DNA of 64,000 nucleotides. It comes from Bacillus spongiae. GTDB taxonomy: Bacteria > Bacillota > Bacilli > Bacillales > Bacillaceae_K. The stretch spans positions 124,001-188,000 of the forward strand of contig NZ_JBBAXC010000004.1 of the NCBI RefSeq assembly GCF_037120725.1. Reading direction: 5' to 3'. A program made the position numbers and the translations under genes. The notes under the pieces were generated by a model. It was not told the origin of the DNA. It saw only the letters and a list, made by a program, of their open reading frames with translations, and searched no databases. Positions 1-8,389 of this stretch are shown one piece after another. Within the stretch, counting starts at the first letter, position 1, and every line of letters starts with the position of its first letter.

Positions 1-2363
1 TATTTGTTCCCTTTTTGATTAATATCAATATCATACAAAGATACCTTACCATTGATAGTAGATGGTGTTAATGTCTGTGCAAAACTCCCATCAGGTGCAA
101 ACATAATACTACGAGCATCCACATCAACACTATTTTTCCTCCAATTATTAAAATTCATAAAATTAGAATCTACTAAATTTTGATAGGTATATGCTGTTAC
201 GACTGGACTTTTATATGATTGTGCTAAGACCGATGCATTCCATCCATCGTTCTCATAATCATAAGAATACATAGAATGGACTCTATATGTGTACTGTTTA
301 TTTGGTTCAACCGTATCATCTATAAATTGAATACGGTGCGTACCTTCTGCATCTAATGAAATTCTTTCAATCCGTTTCCCATCGCGCTCTATCACATAAT
401 CTTCTATTGTCAAATCTTCATATACTGGACTATCAATAGTAAGGGTAATAGCATCTGTAGATGAATTTGATACGGATACAGTTGGCATGGTAATTTCTTG
501 AGTATCTTCAATTATAATAGAAGAAATTTTATCGTTTAAGTTTTCATCTGAAAAGCTTTCGTCATTATAATTGAAAGTATGTGATCCCCCTTTAAAATCT
601 TCATCCTCAAATACTGTTACACGATAATTATAATTAATAGCCATAGAAGAAAGACAATTGTTTGCTGTTACATCCCCTAATGGAATATCGGCTAGAGATG
701 GGTACTCTCCTGGTTCTAATTTTATATATTCGCCTAAATAATTGTTATCTTTGTATAAGAATACTCCAAGGTCACCTCTAACACTTGATGCAATCCATGT
801 ATTATCAATAAAATAAATCCCTGCTGAGAGCGACGTAGCATTTGCTGAAAGTTTATTACGAACCCCCTCTGATTTTAATTCATAATTATAAGTCTGCTCT
901 TTCACAACATCAAAATCAGTAAAAGACGTTTGATCAGATGTTACTCGACCAATCTCCTTCCCATCCCTATAAACTACATAGCCATTAATACCAAATTGAT
1001 GAGATTGTGAGGCAAGTGGGACCTCGTCCCAGCGTAATTTAATGCCAAAGCCGGATGATTCATCTCCCACTAATTGACTCGTTACATTCTCTGGGGCTGG
1101 GGGTGCTGGCATAGTATAATACTCCACAGGTGTCTCATATAGAACTTTGTCCTGATTTTCAACGAATAGTGTTACTCGGTAGTCAGTATCCCAATCTGAC
1201 TCCTTCTCCCAATGAGTCAGGCCTGTGACGTCATAGTTTGTATATCTCCATACTCCATCAGGATACAACTTTTCACGCTTCAGAGTTAAGGTATTTGCGG
1301 ACCCGAGTGGTTGAATGATCGACCAATCCACCTCCATGATATTTCCATCATTCGATATACCCTCTAGCTCTATTGGATATACAGGTGGCATCTCCTTTCC
1401 TACTAATGACCACTTATTTACTGAACCTTTTGGAATGAGCTCTTCAGTTATTTCAACTAAACTTCCAGCCAATGATGACACATAATACTTATTTAATGAA
1501 CTGGCGGCAAGAAAAGCCTCAACTGAGGATGGACCATAGGGGTCTTCGTCATGTAAATACACATTGGGTGCAAACTGTCTAGCATAATACATTGCTAGAT
1601 CCCTATTTTCTACGACTAAATCTGTTATTTCACTACTGTTAGAAGCGCCTGCTTCATTCCTAAACCAAGCATTACCTAATCCAAATTTAGGGCTTTCCGT
1701 ACCAATGAGAGCACCAGGATCAAAGGGTGGCGTAACTTCCGATCCTGTTGCTCCCCAATATCCTTTAAAGTCCATCCATGGATGTTCGGAAGTATCAGAA
1801 TTGGGCAGAAGAGCAATCTTATTCTTGATATCCCATAAAGGGCCTTTATTGGTATGATCATCAGGTAAAATAAAATCAACGCCACCGAGTTTCCTTGTAT
1901 GCGTTCCAATAGTAGGATAATTTGCATGTGAATACTTAGCAGAATAGACATTAAACCTACCATTCGTAAATGAGAATTCACTTGGATTTAACCAACCATT
2001 TTCACTTCCATGAGCACTAGGTTTAATTTGAATGATCTCTTCGGCTTCTTTGTCAATAATGACTTTAACCCCTTCCCAGTCTCCTTCATGATAACCCGCA
2101 GATCCACCGAGAGGGCCGTTTACGGGGTAAAAAAATCGATAATCAATACCTATTTTCCCATTATACTCAAACACATGTGTGTATGATGGGGCAGAGTCAA
2201 TATCTCCACTTTCTATTCTTTCATCTTCGATTTTTAGAAAGATCCTTTCAGTCCCCTCTATTATTTCAGCAGAAACAGAGGGAGGATTTAGGTATGAAAA
2301 GAGTACTATAGTAATAATTAGTGATAAAACTAGTCTAGGTTTATATTCTTTTATCATTTGCAT
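1..2363 (-). CDS. Secreted Vps62-like / Fn3 / beta-gamma-crystallin protein (C-terminus off window)
   Basis: This open frame runs from an ATG at 2363, with AAGGAG 8 bases upstream, off the left edge; about 787 codons are visible without a stop. Residues 1-32 form a signal peptide ending near SVSA. Residues ~70-150 hold a Vps62-like signature: EGDWEGVKV near residue 90, then YSHANYP. Fibronectin-III-like segments lie near residues 415-500 and 625-715. Between them, residues ~510-612 look like a two-motif beta-gamma crystallin with NNCLSS and NDKISS, the N/D-N/D-x-S-S pattern that binds calcium in that family. Expected location is outside the cell. Domain names are from memory of the families; function is unknown. 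A carbohydrate or surface-binding role is only a guess. Confidence 0.8.
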   Translation of the reverse strand, partial: MQMIKEYKPRLVLSLIITIVLFSYLNPPSVSAEIIEGTERIFLKIEDERIESGDIDSAPSYTHVFEYNGKIGIDYRFFYPVNGPLGGSAGYHEGDWEGVKVIIDKEAEEIIQIKPSAHGSENGWLNPSEFSFTNGRFNVYSAKYSHANYPTIGTHTRKLGGVDFILPDDHTNKGPLWDIKNKIALLPNSDTSEHPWMDFKGYWGATGSEVTPPFDPGALIGTESPKFGLGNAWFRNEAGASNSSEITDLVVENRDLAMYYARQFAPNVYLHDEDPYGPSSVEAFLAASSLNKYYVSSLAGSLVEITEELIPKGSVNKWSLVGKEMPPVYPIELEGISNDGNIMEVDWSIIQPLGSANTLTLKREKLYPDGVWRYTNYDVTGLTHWEKESDWDTDYRVTLFVENQDKVLYETPVEYYTMPAPPAPENVTSQLVGDESSGFGIKLRWDEVPLASQSHQFGINGYVVYRDGKEIGRVTSDQTSFTDFDVVKEQTYNYELKSEGVRNKLSANATSLSAGIYFIDNTWIASSVRGDLGVFLYKDNNYLGEYIKLEPGEYPSLADIPLGDVTANNCLSSMAINYNYRVTVFEDEDFKGGSHTFNYNDESFSDENLNDKISSIIIEDTQEITMPTVSVSNSSTDAITLTIDSPVYEDLTIEDYVIERDGKRIERISLDAEGTHRIQFIDDTVEPNKQYTYRVHSMYSYDYENDGWNASVLAQSYKSPVVTAYTYQNLVDSNFMNFNNWRKNSVDVDARSIMFAPDGSFAQTLTPSTINGKVSLYDIDINQKGNK

Positions 2364-3257
2364 AAGCTCAACTCCTTAGTAATCGTTTATTTTCCCCATA
2401 AATCACGTAATACAATTGAATGAAATGACAAGACCAAACTTGCTAGGAAAACTCAGAGTTTAACTAATTTACCCTCTACATCACAACCACCTCCCCTAAT
2501 AATTGCTTTATTCTAGTTTCGAAAATCGAATATCTATTTATTTTTTTAAGGAATGTCATAGTAAACGTAATCTGATTCGTATAATCGTACTATGTCAAAA
2601 ATTAATGGCTCATTTACTAGGACTTTCACACGCTATTATGTGTTACACTCGGACCCTTCTTCCAAGATGCAGGATTATGAAAATAATGCGATATACCGTT
2701 AAGAAACAACTTTTCATGCCTTAAAGTCCCAGATTACTCACTTTTAATATTGATAAAACACATAGAATAACTTGGATTTAATTTTTTTTTTAATGGCTTT
2801 CTTTAAATAGAAAGCCATTGTAATACATCAATTAATGAGTTTGTTCTCACTAACTTTATTGTTAATATAATTTAATACGGTTTTGGGTACTATCGCGAAA
2901 ATTAACTTTGCCAGTAGTTACAAGAATGCTGATATTAGTCTTAGAATTACTTTTCGGTCATTACAGCAGCCCCTAGACTTAAGGAGACTAGTTAACCAAG
3001 ATAAACTTATCGATATTTTCTTTATTGTTAGGTCAATATTAGGTAGGGTTTCAAATAAAGAAATGAAGGGGCAAATACAGGTTCAAATCATCTCTTTCAT
3101 CGTTTATACCATAATGATCTCGAATTCAAGTAAAAGTTTAATTCCTATTTTTAGTAAAACATAAGATAGAAAACGAAAGTATCCTACGAAAATCTGATTT
3201 TTCTAATTATTTTCAACTTCACTTTTCCCCTTCTTTTGATATTTTCTTGTTTTATTA

Positions 3258-3273
3258 GTTAGTATTTACTAAC
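3258..3273. promoter_or_regulatory. Orphan palindrome, TetR-operator-like
   Basis: GTTAGTA-TT-TACTAAC is a perfect palindrome with 7-base arms. Its size and symmetry resemble operators of small dimeric repressors such as TetR proteins, but no regulator or target gene lies beside it. It could be the remains of a deleted promoter or chance in AT-rich DNA. Confidence 0.3.
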
Positions 3274-3546
3274 TTTAATGCGATAAAATGTAATAAATAG
3301 TAATATATTCATATAAAACCCACTTAGTAGAGTGTGGATGTTTTTTCATGAATATATTAGTTTGGATTAAAATTCGATCAAAAACATCTTACAAACCTTA
3401 CTATTATCGCTAACAAAAAGAATCCATAATGAAAAAGGATTCTTCAAAATGGATTCTTCTCCTGAAAATTAAATATTTGTTTTTATAAGAAAGTTCAACC
3501 ATTTTCTACCTTTCTTATTCCACCATTTCGCCCGATCGTATTATAA

Positions 3547-3590
3547 GGCCAACCGGATTTATTATATATCTGGTTGGCCTATTTTTTATA
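3547..3590 (+). terminator. Rho-independent terminator, plus strand
   Basis: A 12-base-pair stem (GGCCAACCGGAT with ATCTGGTTGGCC, one G-U pair) with a short AT loop is followed by TATTTTTTAT. It is a strong terminator on the plus strand, yet no plus-strand gene is visible upstream. It may belong to a lost gene or block antisense transcription. Confidence 0.6.
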
Positions 3591-3600
3591 CGTTATTCTT

Positions 3601-3775
3601 TAGTAGTCGGGGTAGGACGTTTGCACCGGTGGAACTTGATACCGTCAGCTATACTGTTCACCCCCTACTTGTAGAAACATGTATGACGCTGGTTGGGGCT
3701 AAGGCCCCTCATAACAAGAGAAGCTTTGACACTACAAGATAGACAGGGGCTACCGATACTTACTTATCCTGAAAT
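3601..3775 (-). ncRNA. GC-rich structured element, candidate RNA or mobile-element end
   Basis: This ~175 bp stretch is clearly richer in G and C than its surroundings and has no open frame. Read on the minus strand it offers a GGGGC-ctta-GCCCC hairpin (plus ~3698-3711), an alternative AGCCCCT / AGGGGC pairing, and a longer-range GTAGG / CCTAC pairing, ending in TACCCCGACTACTA. The layout reminds me of the 3' right-end RNA of IS200/IS605-type elements, which overlaps the end of tnpB, but no tnpB is present. That family match is from memory and weak. Otherwise it may be an unnamed small RNA or repeat. Confidence 0.35.
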
Positions 3776-3778
3776 AGC

Positions 3779-3850
3779 TTACCCAAATTCACTAGCTTCA
3801 GTATGATGTCCTTCTAACCAATCGTAAAACTCCTCTTGGTTGTTGAAAAA
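3779..3850 (-). pseudogene. Fragment resembling a YdeI-type protein N-terminus
   Basis: Directly after the hydrolase stop, 23 codons (FFNNQEEFYDWLEGHHTEAS and three more) end in TAA. They resemble the start of YdeI/OmpD-associated proteins, which have an aromatic-rich 'EFYxWLExxH' stretch. There is no start codon, and the similarity ends where the GC-rich element begins. A gene broken by insertion or deletion is the simplest reading; the match is short and from memory. Confidence 0.3.
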
Positions 3851-3851
3851 A

Positions 3852-4796
3852 TTACACCTCCCCCTGTTCCAGCCAGTTTAAAATCGCTTGGTTTGTTTCT
3901 TCCGGCTTTTCTTGCTGGATCCAATGACCGCAATCCAGATTGACCACTTCCACATTGGGCACGAACTCCGTTAGGTTTTCAGACTTCGGGATCACATCCC
4001 GGTCACCATAGATCATAAGTGTAGGCTGTTGGATGATTGGATTTACGTCCGCCAATAGCCGCCAGTTGCGGTCAAGGTTCCTGTACCAATTTATACTTGC
4101 CGTGAAGCCTGATGAGTTGAAGGCGGAGACGAAAACGGCAAGTTCGCTGTCGCTCATTATGGGTTCACCGAGCGGTGTTTCTGCTCTGGCAAGATTAATC
4201 ATCGCCATACCTGGCTGAGGCGCTCTAGGGGGCTCGTTCTTCCGGTAAATGTTGCGAAGAAATTGGAATGTATTTTCTTCTAATACGGCGTCTGCGACAC
4301 CCGGCTGTCGATTGAAGTGGACAAAATAGTAGTCGCCGCCAAGTATTTCTTCCATGAACTCGATCCAGGGTCTTTCTCCGCGCTCTTGGTAAGGCAAGCT
4401 CAGATTTATCACTTTATTGACACGCTTTGGATGCAATAAGGTCAGCCCCCAAACAACCATTGCACCCCAATCATGACCGACAAAGGTGGCATCTTCGTAT
4501 TCGTAGTGATCGAGAAGTGCGATGAGATCACCCGCCAAGTGTTCAATGTCATAGTCTGTTACTTCGCTCGGACAGGATGAGTTTCCATAACCCCGCTGGT
4601 TTGGGACGATGACATGGTAGCCCGCTGCGACAAGAGCGGGCACCTGATGGCGCCAAGAAAAGGCATGCTCTGGCCAGCCATGACAGAGTACAATAGGTTT
4701 CCCTACATTTTGTTGGCCTGCTTCAAAGACTTCGAGTTCCACACCGTTGACTGAAATAAGGGTAGGCTTGGGAAAGTCAGTATTATTAATCATCAT
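3852..4796 (-). CDS. Alpha/beta hydrolase, epoxide hydrolase-like
   Basis: A 314-residue cytoplasmic alpha/beta-fold hydrolase. It shows the oxyanion-hole motif HGWPEHAFSW, the nucleophile elbow GHDWGAM with Asp rather than Ser, an acid in YGDRDVI and the histidine in GHWIQQE. An Asp nucleophile places it with soluble epoxide hydrolases and haloalkane dehalogenases; the WPE motif favours epoxide hydrolase. AGGAGGT lies just before the tandem ATGs at 4796 and 4793. It lies 94 bases downstream of a WYL regulator on the same strand and has its own promoter with dyads (see 4811-4876). The substrate is not predictable. Confidence 0.85.
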   Translation of the reverse strand: MMINNTDFPKPTLISVNGVELEVFEAGQQNVGKPIVLCHGWPEHAFSWRHQVPALVAAGYHVIVPNQRGYGNSSCPSEVTDYDIEHLAGDLIALLDHYEYEDATFVGHDWGAMVVWGLTLLHPKRVNKVINLSLPYQERGERPWIEFMEEILGGDYYFVHFNRQPGVADAVLEENTFQFLRNIYRKNEPPRAPQPGMAMINLARAETPLGEPIMSDSELAVFVSAFNSSGFTASINWYRNLDRNWRLLADVNPIIQQPTLMIYGDRDVIPKSENLTEFVPNVEVVNLDCGHWIQQEKPEETNQAILNWLEQGEV

Positions 4797-4810
4797 ATTA
4801 CCTCCTATAA

Positions 4811-4876
4811 CTAACTGTACTAAAAGACTGTTACAGTTAGCATAGTAGCATAGTGGTGTGACACTAGTATGTCAGG
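4811..4876 (-). promoter_or_regulatory. Promoter and dyads before the epoxide hydrolase-like gene
   Basis: On the minus strand CTGACA (plus 4870-4875) and TATGCT (4847-4852) are 17 bases apart, a good vegetative promoter. A TGACA-N6-TGTCA palindrome (4859-4874) overlaps the -35 box. A second perfect inverted repeat, CTAACTGTA-N12-TACAGTTAG (4811-4840), lies between promoter and start codon and could be an operator or a leader hairpin. The neighbouring WYL regulator is the obvious candidate to bind here; that is inference. Confidence 0.55.
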
Positions 4877-4890
4877 TTTGAAAAATAATT

Positions 4891-5826
4891 TTATTGATAT
4901 TTTTCATGCATCGATTTTATTCTAGATGCAACAGCTTGGCGTACCCTTTCAGGACTTAACACTTCTACATGTTCGCCAAAACTGAATATCAACGAGAAAT
5001 ACCATTCCTTCTCTGGAAATTGTGCAGTCACAATCAGTTCACCTGTGTTCAGAATGTCAATATTTTCTTTGTCAAAAATATCTTCAACTCGGGGTCTCAC
5101 CTGGGGTGCGAATTTTAATGTAATGCTGGTTAAAGAGAACTGTTTCTTTGATGCCTCTTCAATTTCTTGATATAACTTTTCTCTACGCTTGAATAGTATA
5201 TCTTCAACCTGCAAATCCTTAATGCGTGAAATCCTGAATACCCTGAAATTTGTTTTTAAGTGACAATAGCCAAACAAATACCAAGTATAACCTTTAAAGA
5301 TTATTGACATCGGTTCTACCTGCCTTGTGCTTGTTTCGTTTGCATAGTTTCTATATATAATTGTAATTAATTGTGATTGAGTGATAGCATTCCGGAGGCT
5401 TTTGACCAGCTCTTTTTGTTTTGAGTTGTTTGCCCAGGGTTGCATATCAATTATGATTTGCTCCATATGAAGGTCAAGATGATGAGTTTTATCTTGAGGA
5501 ATAATATTTCGCAGTTTTTCTATAGATGCTTCAAGCTCAACATCCTCAAATGTTGAGTTAACACCTTTAAGTGCTGTAAGTATGGAACGCAAATTGTTTA
5601 GTGTCAGCAACTGATGGTTTAATTTATAATTCTCCCTAATACCATAACCGCCATTATTCCCAGGGTATGATATTATTGGAATACCAGCCATATTAATAGC
5701 TTCAATGTCTCTGTAAATTGTTCGAACTGATACTTCAAACTTTTCCGCAAGTTCTTTTGCCGATATTCGACTTCTATTAAGTAATATAACAATGATTGTC
5801 AGCATACGGTCTATTTTCATATTCAT
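4891..5826 (-). CDS. YafY-type transcriptional regulator, HTH plus WYL domain
   Basis: A 311-residue DeoR/YafY-type regulator. Residues ~1-60 form a winged helix-turn-helix (KELAEKFEVSVRTIYRDIEA) followed by the YPGNNGGYGI turn usual in this family. Residues ~140-215 carry a WYL-type ligand domain with WYLFGYC. The C-terminus (~230-305) is the usual WCX extension. WYL domains often sense small ligands or nucleic acids. It lies upstream of, and codirectional with, the epoxide hydrolase-like gene, its probable target. Confidence 0.85.
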   Translation of the reverse strand: MNMKIDRMLTIIVILLNRSRISAKELAEKFEVSVRTIYRDIEAINMAGIPIISYPGNNGGYGIRENYKLNHQLLTLNNLRSILTALKGVNSTFEDVELEASIEKLRNIIPQDKTHHLDLHMEQIIIDMQPWANNSKQKELVKSLRNAITQSQLITIIYRNYANETSTRQVEPMSIIFKGYTWYLFGYCHLKTNFRVFRISRIKDLQVEDILFKRREKLYQEIEEASKKQFSLTSITLKFAPQVRPRVEDIFDKENIDILNTGELIVTAQFPEKEWYFSLIFSFGEHVEVLSPERVRQAVASRIKSMHEKYQ

Positions 5827-6219
5827 CTCCTTAATATATATTTCGCCTATTCTAGAGTATAAGGTATTTTTGTCGAAACATTTTTGAGCCTATCATGCTT
5901 AGGATAACTGTACGTTTTGTTCCCACGTAATATATAATATTAATTATTATCTTGCTACTACCTTTTTTATTGATTACCATTACATCCTAATAAATTTTAG
6001 TCATTTCAATCTAACTTAGCATCTAAATAATGAATGTCAAGAAGAGTTCAGAAGATATTTATTTGACCAACAATAATAGTTATACTACGGTTTACCATAG
6101 TGTTAGGTAGGGTAAATTATAACTGACCTCGACCTGGCCCTTTTTTTGAACAAGAAAAAAATCCTGCTAACCTTTCAACAAGATTTATGATCAATCTTTT
6201 TATAAATTATTGAACTCTT
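5827..6219. other. Intergenic region
   Basis: About 390 bases of AT-rich DNA between the WYL regulator and the YrdB-like gene. I see no convincing gene, terminator or operator beyond the expected upstream region of the WYL gene. Confidence 0.5.
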
Positions 6220-6579
6220 TTACATATAATCAAAATTTGTTTTATCGTTTTTTTGTTGTTTCCATACAATCATTAACACACGATTGACGATGACTGTTCC
6301 TCCAAATAATATTGCCCAATCATAAGCAACTACACTACATAAAGCCCAAAAAGCAAACCCAAATATGAAAGCCTCTAACCCTAACTGCATCCATAAAGGT
6401 AAGGTTATGGGGGAAGTAGGGGCAATAAACATCCCCCATATTATAGCAATTAGGAGCGGTCCACCAATAGCTAGTATTAAACTATACATACCCCCACCAC
6501 CGACTTCGTATCCCCAATAAGCGACTGCTATCAACGTTATTAATTCTAAGAAAAACCGGATGGCCAAGTTCATCTTCAT
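6220..6579 (-). CDS. YrdB-like (DUF2568) membrane protein
   Basis: A 119-residue protein with four predicted membrane helices: residues ~8-25, 30-52, 60-82 and 85-105. The sequence resembles the YrdB/DUF2568 family from memory; members have no established function. It is the last gene of a set with the TetR regulator (46 bases upstream) and the metallo-hydrolase, so it is probably under the same TetR operators. It may have a transport or stress role in the membrane. Confidence 0.7.
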   Translation of the reverse strand: MKMNLAIRFFLELITLIAVAYWGYEVGGGGMYSLILAIGGPLLIAIIWGMFIAPTSPITLPLWMQLGLEAFIFGFAFWALCSVVAYDWAILFGGTVIVNRVLMIVWKQQKNDKTNFDYM

Positions 6580-6625
6580 ATTGGATACTTCTCCTTTGCA
6601 CCTATAATAAGAATAAACCTATATA

Positions 6626-7207
6626 TTATCCGTCAAGCTGCTCTCCATGACTTAATCCTTGAAGAAAGGTAACAATGATTACTTCTAGTGATTCCTCAAG
6701 AGCAACATCAAGATTAAATTCTCCCTTTCTATTTAAATCGACTAGCCCATGTAAAATAGATCGTAATCCCCTAACCGTATGAATCACTTGTCTTTCATTT
6801 AGCGAGAAAACGGAAAACGCTTCTTTTGTTAAATCAACAATCGCTTCTCCGTAAAGTTGGAGGTTTTTATCAAATGGGTCGGGCGCTGAAAGTGATGCTT
6901 CATACAGTCCGGGGTATTGATTGGCAAATGCTATATAAGCTGTGCTAATGGCTTGAATGCTCTCCATCCCCTTCTCCTTTTCCGATGTTGCATCCTTTAA
7001 TTGATGATATAAACGCTTAAGTGAATGGGCAGCCATTAATTGCTTTATTTCTTTTAGGCCATTGAAATGATTATATAAAGACGGAGGCTTGATTATTAGC
7101 TCCTTTGCGATTGTCGCCATGGTTACAGCGTTCATTCCACTTTTCTCTGCAATTTCTAATGCTTTGTTCATTATAATTTCTTGATTTAGTCCAATCCTTG
7201 ATGCCAT
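6626..7207 (-). CDS. TetR family repressor
   Basis: A 193-residue TetR-family regulator. The N-terminal helix-turn-helix spans residues ~10-55 and includes the family pattern TMATIAKELIIKPPSLYNHF. The C-terminal ligand domain resembles the TetR_C_33/WHG type. It begins 4 bases after the metallo-hydrolase stop, so the two are cotranscribed. The two matching palindromes before the metallo-hydrolase are its likely operators, which would make the operon autoregulated. The inducing ligand is unknown. Confidence 0.88.
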   Translation of the reverse strand: MASRIGLNQEIIMNKALEIAEKSGMNAVTMATIAKELIIKPPSLYNHFNGLKEIKQLMAAHSLKRLYHQLKDATSEKEKGMESIQAISTAYIAFANQYPGLYEASLSAPDPFDKNLQLYGEAIVDLTKEAFSVFSLNERQVIHTVRGLRSILHGLVDLNRKGEFNLDVALEESLEVIIVTFLQGLSHGEQLDG

Positions 7208-7211
7208 GGTC

Positions 7212-7925
7212 CTATGCCCTCCTCAATGAATCTTTCGCTTTGTCGATGGCTCGCTTCATTTCTCTTACAGGTTTTATCGCGATATTGCCATGGCCAACGG
7301 CAAGTATTGAGGGTTGATAACTTACGAGCCGTTCTGCTGATTGTATAGCCTCCTCCTTATTCCATGTAGCGAAGGCAGGAAAAGGGAAGCTCCATTGCAC
7401 CCTTCCTGCCACAGCAAGGCCCCCCTTTGTTTGGAAAGCATCTCCCGCAATTAAGTTGTTATTTCGAACGTCCAAAAATGACATCATCCCAGGAGTATGG
7501 CCAGGGGTGTGGATTGCTAATAATGAGCCGATTTGATCGCCATCTATTAATAGCGTATCTGGTTTTGTCTTAAGGTTCTTTGGAATACCACCTTTAATCG
7601 GCATTATCGGTTCTCCATTTTCTAAAGAGAGATCACCATTTAGGATTTTCAGTTCCCGCTTCGGTAGGAAAACCTCAACATTTTTCAGTTCATCCTTTAG
7701 TCCATCTAGTGCTCCAACATGATCACTATGGACATGTGTCAAGATAATTTTTTTAATTGGTTTTCCTAATTCTCTTGCGGTTTTCATAATCGATTTTTTA
7801 CTATAGGATAAGGCAGTATCGATTAATGTAAAGGAATCCTCTTCTTCCACTAGATAACAATTGACTGGAAATATATTCGGCATAAAACTAAGTTGATAAA
7901 GACGATTTTCTTTAACAATTCTCAT
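7212..7925 (-). CDS. MBL-fold metallo-hydrolase
   Basis: A soluble metallo-beta-lactamase-fold hydrolase of 237 residues from the ATG at 7925. Metal ligands are visible in THVHSDHVGAL, HTPGHTPG, the Asp of AGDAF and the His of VGHGN. I prefer ATG 7925 because the GGAG site lies 12 bases upstream; the GTG at 7937 would abut it. The conserved PVNCYLVEE stretch begins about 20 residues in, as in relatives. It is the first gene of the TetR operon. Substrate is unknown; glyoxalase-II-like thioesters, lactones or phosphodiesters are possible. Confidence 0.85.
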   Translation of the reverse strand: MRIVKENRLYQLSFMPNIFPVNCYLVEEEDSFTLIDTALSYSKKSIMKTARELGKPIKKIILTHVHSDHVGALDGLKDELKNVEVFLPKRELKILNGDLSLENGEPIMPIKGGIPKNLKTKPDTLLIDGDQIGSLLAIHTPGHTPGMMSFLDVRNNNLIAGDAFQTKGGLAVAGRVQWSFPFPAFATWNKEEAIQSAERLVSYQPSILAVGHGNIAIKPVREMKRAIDKAKDSLRRA

Positions 7926-7940
7926 TTTTGCGCTCACTCC

Positions 7941-7988
7941 AAACTAATGGTATTAGTTTCATTATAACTAATATCATTAGTTTAGCAA
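7941..7988 (-). promoter_or_regulatory. Promoter with two TetR-type operators
   Basis: On the minus strand a -35 TTGCTA (plus 7983-7988) and a perfect -10 TATAAT (7961-7966) are 16 bases apart. One palindrome, AACTAAT-ATC-ATTAGTT (7966-7982), fills the spacer. A second, AAACTAAT-GGT-ATTAGTTT (7941-7959), lies just after the -10. Both share the arms AACTAAT / ATTAGTT. Placement is typical of direct repression, most likely by the TetR protein in the same operon. Confidence 0.75.
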
Positions 7989-8064
7989 GTCTAAATGACT
8001 TATTTTTTAATTTTTTCTGAATTATTCTATAATTCATTCTTAATCTGACACCAGAACGAAGCAC

Positions 8065-8217
8065 ATGAAAGGTAAGTATAAGACTTTAGGAGTTACTAAC
8101 ATTGAAGCTGAAAGACATAGATTTGTAGAAGAGCTACATTCAAAATCAGAAGTTCCAGTTAATCGGATACTTATACAGACCCATGGGGATAGCGACTTGG
8201 ATTTTTTGAATTTTTAG
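8065..8217 (+). CDS. Small ORF, 50 aa, doubtful
   Basis: An ATG frame of 50 codons with a coding-like, charged composition (for example EAERHRFVEELHSKSEVPV). The Shine-Dalgarno site is weak and I recognise no family. It sits alone in the 400-base gap before the SCO1-like gene. It may be a remnant of a longer gene, since similar composition continues after its stop. The rest of 7989-8339 holds nothing I can support. Confidence 0.25.
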   Translation: MKGKYKTLGVTNIEAERHRFVEELHSKSEVPVNRILIQTHGDSDLDFLNF

Positions 8218-8339
8218 ATAAGAGAGAATAACAAGAACGTATAAGAACAATAGAAGGATAAAAAGGATTTTAGAAAGGAAAATGAGAGGATTAATAGCAA
8301 ATACAAAAGACTTTACAAAATCAGCCTTTCAAAATAGAA

Positions 8340-8378
8340 ACCCCCTTGTGAAGTCAATCTTTTCCTACACAAAAGGGT
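8340..8378 (-). terminator. Terminator after the SCO1-like gene
   Basis: On the minus strand ACCCTTTTGTG pairs with CACAAGGGGGT (two G-U pairs) around a 17-base loop and is followed by TTCTATTTT. It lies about 10 bases after the SCO1-like stop codon. Confidence 0.6.
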
Positions 8379-8389
8379 CTAATTTTATC

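Larger units (their letters stand above)
2364..3778. other. Gene-poor intergenic region
   Basis: About 1.4 kb without a convincing gene. The open frames at 2503-2724 and 2883-3164 on the plus strand have no Shine-Dalgarno site and no recognisable motifs. An inverted repeat at ~2792-2820 (AATGGCTTTC / GAAAGCCATT) has its T-run on the wrong side to be a terminator on either strand. Other items inside (palindrome, terminator, GC-rich element) are listed separately. The region looks like a site of past insertion and deletion. Confidence 0.6.

Noticed and set aside
2792-2820. AATGGCTTTC inverted repeat as terminator
   Set aside because: The T-run precedes the stem on the plus strand, so neither strand has stem followed by T.
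2503-3164. Two plus-strand open frames of 73 and 93 codons
   Set aside because: No ribosome sites, no coding-like composition, no known motifs; probably chance in AT-rich DNA.
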